Assembly (NCBI GenBank): GCA_934274515.1
Contig: CAKQTC010000006.1
Location: forward strand, 1 to 64,000
Reading direction: 5' to 3'
DNA: 64,000 bases
Source: an uncultured Clostridia bacterium
GTDB lineage: Bacteria; Bacillota; Clostridia; Christensenellales; DTU072
Shown here piece by piece: positions 8,862 through 17,109 of the stretch. Each line of letters starts with the position of its first letter. The stretch's first letter is position 1. The position numbers and the translations under genes were made by a program. The notes under the pieces are model-generated. The model searched no databases, was not told where the DNA came from, and was given only the letters and a program-made list of their open reading frames with translations.

Positions 8862-10334
8862 ATGAACGTTAGATATACCGTATTTTTTACGGGAAGAATA
8901 TTAAAAACCGTTGCGTTTCTGTTCCTGTTTCCGTCATTAATCGCGATTATTTACGGCGAGTACGCTAATCTCGCAGCGTTTTTGCCGCTCGGAGCGGGCG
9001 TTTTCCTTATAGGGTTGCTTTGCTGCGTCAAAGAGCCGAAGAACAAACGTTTGTCGGCAACCGAAGGGTTTATCATCGTTGCGTTAAGTTGGCTTGTCCT
9101 TTCGCTTGTCGTTGCGGTATCGTACAGAATTACGGGCGAAATAGGAAACTTCGTGAATTGCTTTTTCGAGGCAGCGTCGGGATTTACCACGACGGGAGCG
9201 AGCGTCGTAAGCGACGTGGAAAAACTCAGTCACAGCGTAAACGCGTTGCGCCTGTTCACACACTGGGTCGGCGGTATGGGAATACTCGTACTGGTGCTTG
9301 CGATTGTCCCGAAAAATCAAGACGCCACGACGATGAACATATTCAAAGCGGAAGTTCCCGGACACAGCGTGGAAAAATTCACGAGTAAACTTGCGGTTAC
9401 CGCAAAAATTCTGTACCTTATATATACGGGTATGACGATTGTGCTTGCGGCAAGTTTTATGATAGCGAAAATGCCCGTGTTCGACAGCGTGGTGCATGCT
9501 ATGAGTATTGCCGGAACAGGCGGCTTTTCCATTAAAAACGGGAGTTTAGGCGCGTATAACAGCCTTGCGATAGAAATTATAGCGACCGTCGGTATGTTTT
9601 TGTTCGGCATAAATATGAACATTTTTTACCTTATAATAATAGGTAAATTCACGACCGCGTTAAAAAGCGAAGAACTTCGCGTTTATGCGATGATTTTTGT
9701 CTTTTCCGTTTTGATAATGGCGACGGAACTAACGCTAAAAGGAAATTATTCGTCGTTCGGAGAATCTCTAAGATACGCGTCGTTTCAGACTGCCGCGATA
9801 ATGTCCACGACCGGTATGTACGTTATCGATTTTTCGCTTTGGTCAACGCTTTGTCAGGCAATCATCTTTATTCTTTTGTTTATCGGCGGTTCGTCGGGTT
9901 CGACGGCAGGCGGACTTAAAGTGTCGCGAATAATGATTGCGTCGAAGTATATTCGCAATCAGTGCTATAAATCCGCTCGCCCCAACAGGGTTAGAACAAT
10001 AAAACTCGAAGGAGAAAGACTCGATAATCAAACGGTATCGGCAACGATGGCTTTTTTCGGTTTGTATATCTCTACGATACTCGTTTCGCTTGTTTTGGTA
10101 GCCCTATTTGACGATATAAGCGCAAACGATAACAGTACGTTTATAGAAAAACTTACGTCTATTATATCGTGTATAAGCAACGTCGGACCCGGGTTCGGAC
10201 AATTTGCGACGGGTAGTTACGACGGGTTTAGCGCGGCGTCGAAAATCGTGTTGTCGTTCGATATGCTTGCCGGTAGGTTGGAAATATTGCCGATGCTGTT
10301 CCTGTTTAATCCGAAAACCTGGTTCGGGAAATAA
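8862..10334 (+). CDS. trkH: Trk potassium uptake, membrane subunit TrkH
   Basis: 490 residues, polytopic membrane protein of the TrkH/KtrB superfamily. Selectivity-loop-like segments are visible: AASGFTTTGASV, AGTGGFS, MSTTGM and SNVGPGFG, each with the Gly of a K+ filter. The order trkA-trkH with a two-base gap supports one operon and one complex. Confidence 0.95.
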   Translation: MNVRYTVFFTGRILKTVAFLFLFPSLIAIIYGEYANLAAFLPLGAGVFLIGLLCCVKEPKNKRLSATEGFIIVALSWLVLSLVVAVSYRITGEIGNFVNCFFEAASGFTTTGASVVSDVEKLSHSVNALRLFTHWVGGMGILVLVLAIVPKNQDATTMNIFKAEVPGHSVEKFTSKLAVTAKILYLIYTGMTIVLAASFMIAKMPVFDSVVHAMSIAGTGGFSIKNGSLGAYNSLAIEIIATVGMFLFGINMNIFYLIIIGKFTTALKSEELRVYAMIFVFSVLIMATELTLKGNYSSFGESLRYASFQTAAIMSTTGMYVIDFSLWSTLCQAIIFILLFIGGSSGSTAGGLKVSRIMIASKYIRNQCYKSARPNRVRTIKLEGERLDNQTVSATMAFFGLYISTILVSLVLVALFDDISANDNSTFIEKLTSIISCISNVGPGFGQFATGSYDGFSAASKIVLSFDMLAGRLEILPMLFLFNPKTWFGK

Positions 10335-10447
10335 CGGAAAAACGGTCAAGGCAATATATATAATGAAACAAAAGTGCGATTGTCGGCGAAAAAACTCGAT
10401 TCGGCGAACGGTTGATTTTGTGAAAAAATTTGAAAAAACGCGTTTTT

Positions 10448-10559
10448 TTGCTTGCTAAAAGCATTGAAATGTGATAAATTATTAAATAACCGCATAGAAA
10501 GGGTAGATAAGTGCGTTTTGCCACCCCGACAGCGAGTCTTCAAAAGGAGGTTATGTTTT
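10448..10559 (+). promoter_or_regulatory. Promoter and structured leader of rplU
   Basis: TTGCTT near 10448 and a TGATAA-type -10 about 18 bp later are a weak promoter. The following leader can fold: GGGT...ACCC with an inner GTG...CAC around CGTTTTGC, ahead of AAAGGAGG just before the L21 ATG. Ribosomal-protein leaders that control rplU operons are known in Firmicutes. Matching this one to the Rfam L21 leader needs a covariance search; support would be a significant hit. Confidence 0.4.
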
Positions 10560-10865
10560 ATGTACGCAATTATTGTTTCCGGCGGAAAGCAGTACAAAGT
10601 CGAACAGGACTCGGTTATTAAAGTCGAGTTGCTTAACAGCGAAGCGGGCGATACCGTTAAGTTTGACGTTCTTATGCTCAACAAAGACGGAAATGTCGCA
10701 GCGGGCAAAGAAGTTGCCGACGCTTATGCGGAAGCCGTCGTTATCAAAAACGGCAAAGGTCCGAAAATCGACATTTTCAAATATAAGTCGAAAAAGAACG
10801 AACGTAAACGTCAAGGTCATCGTCAACCGTATTCCGAAGTTAAAATTACCAACATCGTTGGCTAA
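10560..10865 (+). CDS. rplU: 50S ribosomal protein L21
   Basis: 101 residues (MYAIIVSGGKQYKV...), normal L21 length. The frame extends upstream to 10452, but the ATG at 10560 has a perfect AAAGGAGG SD and the family's N-terminus, so it is the start. The conserved C-terminal RKRQGHRQPYSEVKI is present. First gene of rplU-prp-rpmA. Confidence 0.96.
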   Translation: MYAIIVSGGKQYKVEQDSVIKVELLNSEAGDTVKFDVLMLNKDGNVAAGKEVADAYAEAVVIKNGKGPKIDIFKYKSKKNERKRQGHRQPYSEVKITNIVG

Positions 10866-10884
10866 ATAACGACTTCAATCGACA

Positions 10885-11214
10885 ATGATTAAGATTTTGG
10901 TAGAATATCGAGACGGCGATATATCGCGAGTGACGGCGAAAGGACACGCGGGTTACGCAAAGTACGGCAAAGACGTCGTATGCAGCGCAGTCGGCGCAAT
11001 AATACAAACCGCGCTTATAGCGATTATCGATATGTCCGACGCCGACGTCAAGTACGAAAAAAACGACGACGGATTTTTGCGTTTTGAAGTTCCCAAGCCG
11101 AAAAGCGAGGAAGAACGTATCAAACAGCAAGCCGTACTGCGCGCGATGGTATTAGGCGTAGGCGATGTGGAAAAAGGGTATGGACCCTATGTGAAAATGG
11201 AGGTAAACCGATAA
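10885..11214 (+). CDS. prp: Ribosomal-processing cysteine protease Prp
   Basis: 109 residues, YsxB/Prp family. The catalytic pair is visible as His21 (AKGHAGYA) and Cys33 (DVVCSAVG). Prp removes the N-terminal extension of ribosomal protein L27 in Firmicutes, and the L27 encoded immediately downstream carries such an extension. It overlaps rpmA by one base (TAATG), so the two are translationally linked. Confidence 0.94.
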   Translation: MIKILVEYRDGDISRVTAKGHAGYAKYGKDVVCSAVGAIIQTALIAIIDMSDADVKYEKNDDGFLRFEVPKPKSEEERIKQQAVLRAMVLGVGDVEKGYGPYVKMEVNR

Positions 11215-11501
11215 TGTTTATGAATATCCAACTGTTCGCCCATAAGAAAGGTATGGGTAGTACCAGAAACGGTCGTGACAGCGAAGCAAAAAGACTCGGA
11301 CCTAAGAAAAGCGACGGACAACATTGCCTCGCGGGAAACATTCTCGTTCGTCAAAGAGGAACGAAATTCCACGCAGGTAAAAACGTAGGTATCGGAAGCG
11401 ACGATACTTTGTACGCGCTTATCGACGGCGTAGTCAGATTTGAAGAAGCCGGCAGCAGACTGAACAGATATAAACAAGTAAGCGTAATAGAAAAAGCGTA
11501 A
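11214..11501 (+). CDS. rpmA: 50S ribosomal protein L27 with cleavable N-terminal extension
   Basis: 95 residues. The first nine residues (MFMNIQLFA) precede the usual mature start HKKGMGSTRNGRDS and match the Prp recognition pattern (..LQ.F|A.KKG). L27 reaches the peptidyl-transferase centre, and Prp cleavage before ribosome assembly is essential in staphylococci. The start overlaps the prp stop, with GGAGG upstream. Confidence 0.96.
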   Translation: MFMNIQLFAHKKGMGSTRNGRDSEAKRLGPKKSDGQHCLAGNILVRQRGTKFHAGKNVGIGSDDTLYALIDGVVRFEEAGSRLNRYKQVSVIEKA

Positions 11502-11511
11502 ACGCACGATT

Positions 11512-11543
11512 TTTTATCGAACCGATTTTTCGGTTCGATAAAA
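11512..11543 (+). terminator. 14-bp hairpin downstream of rpmA
   Basis: TTTTATCGAACCGA pairs perfectly with TCGGTTCGATAAAA around a TTTT loop. No U-run follows on the plus strand, so it may mark a 3' end or processing site rather than a strong intrinsic terminator. Confidence 0.4.
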
Positions 11544-11558
11544 GCGCATAAAAAAACT

Positions 11559-12386
11559 TTGAATTACGAATATTACGGAAAAGACGAAATAAGAATTTAT
11601 TCGACGGATGAATTCGACGCAGAACACATTTTCGATTGCGGACAGGTGTTCAGGTACCGAAACGACGGAGATTGTCATACAATAATAAGCAAAGATAAAA
11701 TTTGCCTATTGCAAAAGACAAACTCGTATGTTATAATGAAAACTAAGGATAGGGAGTATTTTCATAAATACTTTGACTTAGATACGGATTACGACGGTAT
11801 CAAGCGCGCCTTGCGGAAGTACGAAGGGCTTAGCGACGCGGTCGAGTTCGGTAGCGGAATAAGAATATTAAAGCAAGACCCGTTTGAAACGATAATATCG
11901 TTTATCGTATCGGCAAACAATAATATACCTAGGATAAAGAGTATATTAGAACGGATTTGCGTTGCGCTCGGAGAGAAGAAAGACGGTTATTATGCGTTCC
12001 CGACGGCAGAAAGAATGGCGGACGCGGGGGCGGAACTGTTTAAGAGTTTAGGCGCAGGGTACAGAGCGGAATATCTTGCGGAAACGAGTCGAAAACTTGT
12101 CGGGTTCGATTACGAAATCATCGAAAAATCGAACACGGACGAGGCGCGAAAGATATTGACTTCGTTTAAGGGGGTAGGGAATAAGGTCGCGGACTGCATA
12201 TTGTTATTTGCGTTCGGAAAGACGGATTTGTTTCCGATGGACACTTGGACGAAGAAAATATACCGCATATTAGGATTTCCCGAAGAGAACAATCCTAAAA
12301 CGATGGCGGCAAGACTCGTTAATCGGTTCGGCGCGCTCGCCGGATATGCACAACAGTATCTGTACTATTATTACAGAGAAAAATAA
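11559..12386 (+). CDS. 8-oxoguanine DNA glycosylase (OGG1-type HhH-GPD)
   Basis: 275 residues. An N-terminal OGG_N-like part (FDCGQVFRY) is followed by a helix-hairpin-helix GPD domain. The Schiff-base lysine is Lys209 (FKGVGNKVADC) and the catalytic aspartate Asp228 (FPMDTW). The enzyme excises 8-oxoguanine and nicks the abasic site in base-excision repair. The start is TTG at 11559 without a good SD; no ATG or GTG in the frame precedes it after the rpmA stop. It follows the ribosomal operon across a hairpin. Confidence 0.9.
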   Translation: MNYEYYGKDEIRIYSTDEFDAEHIFDCGQVFRYRNDGDCHTIISKDKICLLQKTNSYVIMKTKDREYFHKYFDLDTDYDGIKRALRKYEGLSDAVEFGSGIRILKQDPFETIISFIVSANNNIPRIKSILERICVALGEKKDGYYAFPTAERMADAGAELFKSLGAGYRAEYLAETSRKLVGFDYEIIEKSNTDEARKILTSFKGVGNKVADCILLFAFGKTDLFPMDTWTKKIYRILGFPEENNPKTMAARLVNRFGALAGYAQQYLYYYYREK

Positions 12387-12417
12387 AAAAACAAACGCAC
12401 TATGTTAGGAGGACACA

Positions 12418-12987
12418 ATGAATAAGCCGAAAATTGCTTTACTTATCGACCTTGCGAGCCTTAAAGTTTCCTGCAACGGATTTAAGCAACTGCTCGCCGA
12501 GATTGAAGAACAATACGAAGTATCTTTCGTAAAGTTTTATAGTTACGTAGCAAAACGTAACCGTGACTTTAACGAATTTATCGCCGCTAAGGGATACGAC
12601 GCGGTTACGCCCGTAGCGAGCCGTAGAAGAAACAAACTCGATTCTCGTCAAATTATCGACGGAACGAAACTCGGCATATACAGCACGGTAGACGCGGTTG
12701 GATTTGCGGTAGGCGAAGGAGATATTCTTCCGATTATTACCGAACTCAAACAGACCGGCAAAGACGTCGTAGAAATCGCGGTCGAAGAAGGCGCATATTC
12801 CGACGCGTTTAGTTCTTTCATCGCAGTCAATACTTCTTATCTCAGAGAAGGATACGCTGCTCCTACCAAGAAGAGAGAAAAGAAAGCGCCTAAGGTCGTT
12901 GCTCCGAAAGAGAACCCGTACGCGCAGGAAGTCAATAAGATTTTCGACGCGAAGAACTTCCTTGAAAAATACAGAAACAAGAAATAA
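12418..12987 (+). CDS. NYN (PIN-like) domain protein
   Basis: 189 residues. NYN/LabA-like fold (ALLIDLASLK, then DSRQIIDGTKLGIYSTVD, then VGEGDILPIITELK) with the acidic residues expected of PIN-type metal nucleases, and a Lys/Pro-rich C-terminal tail. NYN proteins are thought to act on RNA; no substrate can be read here. Strong SD (TTAGGAGGA). It stands alone, closed by two terminators. Confidence 0.85.
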   Translation: MNKPKIALLIDLASLKVSCNGFKQLLAEIEEQYEVSFVKFYSYVAKRNRDFNEFIAAKGYDAVTPVASRRRNKLDSRQIIDGTKLGIYSTVDAVGFAVGEGDILPIITELKQTGKDVVEIAVEEGAYSDAFSSFIAVNTSYLREGYAAPTKKREKKAPKVVAPKENPYAQEVNKIFDAKNFLEKYRNKK

Positions 12988-13026
12988 GAAGTTTTTTATA
13001 ACATCTAACATAGAATAATGTAAAAC

Positions 13027-13065
13027 AGGTATTCTTGCGGATAATCCGTGAGAATGCCTTTTTGC
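13027..13065 (+). terminator. Terminator 1 after the NYN gene
   Basis: AGGTATTCT pairs with AGAATGCCT around an inner CGGAT/ATCCG stem, followed by TTTTT. Confidence 0.65.
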
Positions 13066-13071
13066 GTCTAC

Positions 13072-13100
13072 AAAACGAACGCTTTGCGTTCGTTTTTTTA
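13072..13100 (+). terminator. Terminator 2 after the NYN gene
   Basis: AAAACGAACGC pairs with GCGTTCGTTTT (11 bp, 3-nt loop), followed directly by a T-run. A strong intrinsic terminator isolating minD from upstream transcription. Confidence 0.9.
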
Positions 13101-13147
13101 TTTGTAAATTCGACAAAATACGTCTAAAAAATCATTTTTCGATAAGT

Positions 13148-13153
13148 TATAAT
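13148..13153 (+). promoter_or_regulatory. -10 element of minDE, 7 nt before the start codon
   Basis: TATAAT at 13148-13153 with ATG at 13161 and no SD between. The -35 region is poor. Placement predicts a leaderless minD message. Confidence 0.5.
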
Positions 13154-13160
13154 TCGTGAT

Positions 13161-13937
13161 ATGGCACGGATAATAGTAGTGACAAGCGGAAAAGGCGGAG
13201 TAGGAAAGACGACTGTCAGCGCGAATTTAAGTATGGCGTTGTCGGCGCGAGGCAAAAAAGTCGCGGCGGTAGAGGGCGATATAGGTCTAAACAATCTTGA
13301 CGTCGTTCTCGGAGTGGAGGACAGGATAGTTTACGACGCGGGAGAAGTGGCTCTCGGTAAAGCGACCGTGATGCAGGCACTCGTTCCCATAAGCGATAAT
13401 TTATATCTTTTTCCTGCGACGACGGGCGCGGCGAACGTGGTCACGACGGATGTATTTCTTAACATAGTAAGAGAACTCGCGGTCGGATTCGACTACGTCA
13501 TTATAGACAGTCCTGCCGGGATAGAAGAGAACTTTCACCGTGCGGCGATAGGTGCCGGGGAGGCGATAGTCGTGACGACGCCGCACATTCCGGCGGTGAG
13601 AGACGGGGTAAAAACCGTTAAAATGTTGCATACATACGGAGTGGAAAAAGTCGGTCTTGTACTTAACAGGGTACGCGGCGAACTCGTGGCGGATAAGCAA
13701 ATGCTATCTCCGAAAGAAGTGTCCGACGTAATGCAACTACCATTATTGGGAATACTTCCCGAAGACGATTTCGTTAATCTTACGGGTGTAGCCGACGTAA
13801 GAAATAAGAGAACGGGCATAGGATATTCGTTTTCCTTACTTGCGGCATACGTTGACGGCGGTGATAAAAAATTGTACGATTGCGTGTCCGAGCATAAGTC
13901 CGTAATCGGCAGATTAAAAAGGTGGCTTAACGTATGA
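13161..13937 (+). CDS. minD: Septum site-determining ATPase MinD
   Basis: 258 residues. Deviant Walker A motif (SGKGGVGKTT, Lys11 and Lys16), DSPAGIE Walker-B region, and a C-terminal amphipathic membrane-targeting helix (VIGRLKRWLNV). The usual D.DIGLRNLD motif reads EGDIGLNNLD: Asp40 is kept, but position 38, normally Asp, is Glu. MinD binds the membrane as an ATP dimer and positions the division site. minE overlaps by four bases; no minC is nearby. Confidence 0.94.
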   Translation: MARIIVVTSGKGGVGKTTVSANLSMALSARGKKVAAVEGDIGLNNLDVVLGVEDRIVYDAGEVALGKATVMQALVPISDNLYLFPATTGAANVVTTDVFLNIVRELAVGFDYVIIDSPAGIEENFHRAAIGAGEAIVVTTPHIPAVRDGVKTVKMLHTYGVEKVGLVLNRVRGELVADKQMLSPKEVSDVMQLPLLGILPEDDFVNLTGVADVRNKRTGIGYSFSLLAAYVDGGDKKLYDCVSEHKSVIGRLKRWLNV

Positions 13938-14170
13938 AAGGCGTGACAGACGATTTGATAAGACTGAAAAGAGTATTGTTGACCGATTCGTTAAAAATAC
14001 CGAACGGCGTGATTGAGGCGCTTAAAAACGACATCAACGGGATACTAAACTCGTATTTCGAGTTGACAAACGAGGGGGTAAAAACCGAAATAAGCGTAGA
14101 CGAAAACGGTATTTATCACGTTGCGCTTACCGCGAGAGCCACTGCGGCGCGAAAGATGAAAACGATATGA
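13934..14170 (+). CDS. minE: Cell division topological specificity factor MinE
   Basis: 78 residues, slightly short for MinE. An N-terminal helix (DLIRLKRVLLTDS) fits the MinD-interacting region, and the C-terminal IEALKNDINGILNSYFEL...EISVDENG fits the dimerisation domain. Overlap with minD (ATGA) supports the call. It stimulates MinD ATPase to drive Min oscillation. It ends two bases from the convergent mnmA stop. Confidence 0.88.
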   Translation: MKGVTDDLIRLKRVLLTDSLKIPNGVIEALKNDINGILNSYFELTNEGVKTEISVDENGIYHVALTARATAARKMKTI

Positions 14171-14172
14171 TT

Positions 14173-15243
14173 TTAGCGAATAACGCCGCCGCCTAAACAG
14201 ACTCTGTCGTCGTAGAGGACGCAGTATTGACCCGGGGTTACGGCGCGTTGACTGTCTTTGAAAACAACGGTTACACCGCCGTCCGAGTTAGTGACGAATC
14301 GTGCTTTTTGTAAGGGTTGGCGGTGACGAATACGGACGAGAACCTCGCCTTCGGGAACGAAATCGGTGATGAAGTTGAACTTGTCGGTGACGAGTTCGTT
14401 TGTGTATAAATCGGGTGTTTCGCCCTGATTGACGTACAGGACGTTGTTTTTGACGTCTTTTTTGATTATATACCAAGGCTCGGTGTTATTTTGCCCCGCT
14501 ACGCCGCCGAGCCCGAAGCCCTTATGCTGACCGACGGTATAATAATAAACGCCTTTATGCGTGCCTACGACCTTACCGTCGAGAGTTTTTATCGCACCTT
14601 CTTTCATCGGGAGGTACGAGGCAAGGAACTTGCGGAAATTGCGTTCGCCGATAAAGCAAACGCCCGTCGAGTCTTTCTTTTTTGCGGTGACAAGATTATA
14701 TTTTTCCGCAATTTGACGGACTAGACTTTTGTCTGTGACGTCGGACAACGGAAAAATAACGTTGTTGATTTGTTTTTCGGTTACTTGATTAAGAAAATAA
14801 GTTTGGTCCTTATTTTCGTCGGCGGAACGGGTAAGGTAAGTTTTGCCGTTTTCGTGTTTAACTCCGCAATAATGTCCCGTTGCGATATAATCCGCGCCGA
14901 TTTTCATAGCGTAGTCGCGAAAAACGCCGAACTTGATTTCGCGGTTGCACAATACGTCGGGGTTCGGAGTTCTGCCGAGCGCGTATTCGGAAAGAAAATG
15001 AGAAAAGACGTTGTCGTAATATTCCTTGGAAAAATCGATGGAATAGTACGGAATACCGATTGACGAGCAAACCCTACGTACGTCGGTGTAGTCTTGCTCG
15101 GCAGTGCAACAACCGTTATCGTCGGTTTCTTGCCAGTTATGCATAAACAGCCCGATTACTTCGTATCCTTGTTCTTTAAGGAGTAACGCCGCAACGCTAC
15201 TGTCCACGCCGCCGCTCATTCCGATTACGACTTTTTTTGCCAT
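14173..15243 (-). CDS. mnmA: tRNA-specific 2-thiouridylase MnmA
   Basis: 356 residues. PP-loop near the N-terminus (MSGGVDSSVAALLL), catalytic Cys in NPDVLCNREIKF, second Cys in GVCFIGERNF, and FMHNWQE...GCCTAEQDY near residues 33-52. It installs the 2-thio group of wobble U34 in tRNA-Lys/Glu/Gln, using sulfur relayed from a cysteine desulfurase. ATG with GGAG SD. Confidence 0.96.
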   Translation of the reverse strand: MAKKVVIGMSGGVDSSVAALLLKEQGYEVIGLFMHNWQETDDNGCCTAEQDYTDVRRVCSSIGIPYYSIDFSKEYYDNVFSHFLSEYALGRTPNPDVLCNREIKFGVFRDYAMKIGADYIATGHYCGVKHENGKTYLTRSADENKDQTYFLNQVTEKQINNVIFPLSDVTDKSLVRQIAEKYNLVTAKKKDSTGVCFIGERNFRKFLASYLPMKEGAIKTLDGKVVGTHKGVYYYTVGQHKGFGLGGVAGQNNTEPWYIIKKDVKNNVLYVNQGETPDLYTNELVTDKFNFITDFVPEGEVLVRIRHRQPLQKARFVTNSDGGVTVVFKDSQRAVTPGQYCVLYDDRVCLGGGVIR

Positions 15244-15271
15244 AGTATTCTCCGATTTGTATTTTCGATTT

Positions 15272-15300
15272 ATTTTAACACATAATTATTGCTTATGCAA
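15272..15300 (-). promoter_or_regulatory. Promoter of mnmA
   Basis: On the minus strand TTGCAT (15295-15300), 17-bp spacer, TAAAAT (15272-15277), followed by a short leader and a GGAG SD. Confidence 0.65.
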
Positions 15301-15372
15301 TTTTATTTCGTTTCGTCGAAAAAGAAGAACCGCACTTTTTTGCGAATTGTTTTGCCGAGCGCGAAGTTACGG

Positions 15373-16884
15373 TCAAGTGTGACGTTTCGATAACTTAAAC
15401 CTACCGAGAACGATTCCGCGCACGTCGAGAACGTTGGTCGCAAAACAAGCGAGTGCGTAACAAACCGCTCCGACGACGCCTGCCGGGATAAACGCGAACG
15501 AGCCGAGAACGGGGGTGAAAATCGAGCAAAGACATTCGCAGACGAATGCCGACGGCAGGGTAAAAACAAGCGCAAGAAACGCATATTTGAGAAAGCCGCC
15601 GCCCATGCTCGTCGTTTTGTGAAGGGAAACGACGTTAAGCGTGCCGATAATCCCCGTGCAAAGAAAAGACGCCGCCGCAACGCTATAAATCCCGATAAGG
15701 GAGGGCAGAAAATAAATTACCGAAAGCATTACGACGTTACCGATAAGGTAGTTGACGAAAGCGGAATACTCCTTGCCGACGGAGTTGAGCGCACTTTGCG
15801 AGATCTGTGTAAGACAAACGGGCATCATAGCGAAAGTTGCGACTTGAAGGTATTGTCCGCTTACCTCGTCATTGTATAGAAAACGCGTTATTTCTTCGCC
15901 GAGAGAAGAGAAAACGACGATAAAAAGACCGCTTATGAGAAAAGAAAAGTTTATTCCGAGCGAAAGTTGTTTGTTAAGTTTGTCATAATCCTTTTTAACC
16001 ATACTTGCGCTAAGTTCGGGAATGAGAACGATGCAAAGACTGCCTATGACGGCGTTGGGGGCATTGAGAAGGGGCATTGCCATGCCTGCGATTCTGCCGT
16101 ACGACGCCGTTGCTTCCGCGCTCGTCATTCCTGCCGCGACAAGGCGTAAAGGTAGAAGAAACGCGATGAGCGTACCGATGAGTCCGGAACAGACGCGCAT
16201 TGCGGTGACGGGGAGAGAAGGAAGAAGAATGTTTTTTACGTCCGACGGTTTGGCTAGTTTACCGCCTTTTGCGAAGAAAATAACGAAAAGAATAACCGCA
16301 ACGAGAACGTCGCTTACGGTAAAAGCCCACGCTATCGCGTAAACGCCGCTAAGAGAAGCGATTAAACCGCTTAAAAAGAAAACGCCGAAAACGATACGCA
16401 AGGCTTCTTCGATGGTTTCGGTAGCGGAAAACGCGGCGAAGTATTTTTCTCCCCAAAGCCAACCGCGAATAACGCAATATACGGACGACGATACGAGCGC
16501 GGGTATCATTATGAGAAAAACGGGGTGCGCCGCAACGTCCGAAAAAAGGAAAGTAAGACGGCTTTGGAGCAGCGTAAGCAAACCGAACAGGGTTAAACTC
16601 GAAACCGTGCAAATAACGAGAGCGGAAGTAAAAAGAGAAAACGTTTTGTTTTCGCCAAGCGCATTGTTTTCGGCGGTTTTTCTGCTAAGAAGCAAAGGAA
16701 CGCCCGATGAAGAAAGGGAAGCGAAAAGGAAAAAAACCGAAAGCGCGATTTGGTAAATGCCGAGTGCTTCCGCGCCGAGAGCGCGCGAAAGATAGATTTT
16801 GAAAAGGAACCCGATAAACCGAGTGAACACGCCGAACACAGTCACGGTGGCGACCGCGCCGATTACTTTCTTTGTTTTTTTCAT
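15373..16884 (-). CDS. SpoVB/MurJ-type MOP-superfamily flippase
   Basis: 503 residues with about 14 hydrophobic segments. The N-terminus (GAVATVTVFGVFTRFIGFLF, then LGAEALGIYQIALSVFFLFA, then GVPLLLSRKTAEN) matches the SpoVB-like polysaccharide exporter/flippase family. Members flip lipid-linked sugar intermediates, including lipid II precursors, or act in spore cortex synthesis. Which role applies cannot be told from sequence. No SD; a TAAAAT lies 6 nt before the ATG, so it may also be leaderless, though the -35 is poor. Confidence 0.85.
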   Translation of the reverse strand: MKKTKKVIGAVATVTVFGVFTRFIGFLFKIYLSRALGAEALGIYQIALSVFFLFASLSSSGVPLLLSRKTAENNALGENKTFSLFTSALVICTVSSLTLFGLLTLLQSRLTFLFSDVAAHPVFLIMIPALVSSSVYCVIRGWLWGEKYFAAFSATETIEEALRIVFGVFFLSGLIASLSGVYAIAWAFTVSDVLVAVILFVIFFAKGGKLAKPSDVKNILLPSLPVTAMRVCSGLIGTLIAFLLPLRLVAAGMTSAEATASYGRIAGMAMPLLNAPNAVIGSLCIVLIPELSASMVKKDYDKLNKQLSLGINFSFLISGLFIVVFSSLGEEITRFLYNDEVSGQYLQVATFAMMPVCLTQISQSALNSVGKEYSAFVNYLIGNVVMLSVIYFLPSLIGIYSVAAASFLCTGIIGTLNVVSLHKTTSMGGGFLKYAFLALVFTLPSAFVCECLCSIFTPVLGSFAFIPAGVVGAVCYALACFATNVLDVRGIVLGRFKLSKRHT

Positions 16885-16926
16885 AAAAAAATTTTATGAG
16901 AAAAAACGTTTTGTTATGCTTGACGC

Positions 16927-16955
16927 TTGACTTAGACGGATAAAAACCGTATATT
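16927..16955 (+). promoter_or_regulatory. Promoter of the folT-like gene
   Basis: TTGACT (16927-16932), 17-bp spacer, TATATT (16950-16955). The predicted transcript start falls at the 5' edge of the THF riboswitch. Confidence 0.8.
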
Positions 16956-16962
16956 TATTTAT

Positions 16963-17057
16963 GCAGAGTAAGCAAGACGCGTTAAGTGTTGCGAAATGGG
17001 ATGTTGTTCGCAAACGAAAATCGCCGAGCGGTTGCGGTGTCTTGTTGCGTCCGTTGC
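16963..17057 (+). promoter_or_regulatory. Tetrahydrofolate (folT-type) riboswitch
   Basis: The conserved THF-aptamer segments appear in order: GCGTTAAGTGT, then AATGGGATGTTGT, then CGAAAA, then GCGGTG...TTGCGTCCG. CAAGAC (16973-16978) pairs with GTCTTG, forming the stem that joins the two halves, and GCA/TGC close the ends. Folates bind this RNA and reduce expression of folate uptake genes. A CCC/GGG hairpin just before the ATG can mask the GGGAGG SD at about 17096-17101, so control is probably at translation. Confidence 0.93.
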
Positions 17058-17109
17058 GAAAAAACTTTTTTATCGTAAATGGCCGCCCCTGTACGGGAGG
17101 TTATTTTTT

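Noticed and set aside
16996..17109. N-terminal extension of the folT-like protein
   Set aside because: It would translate through the THF riboswitch. The ATG at 17110 has the SD and the natural N-terminus.
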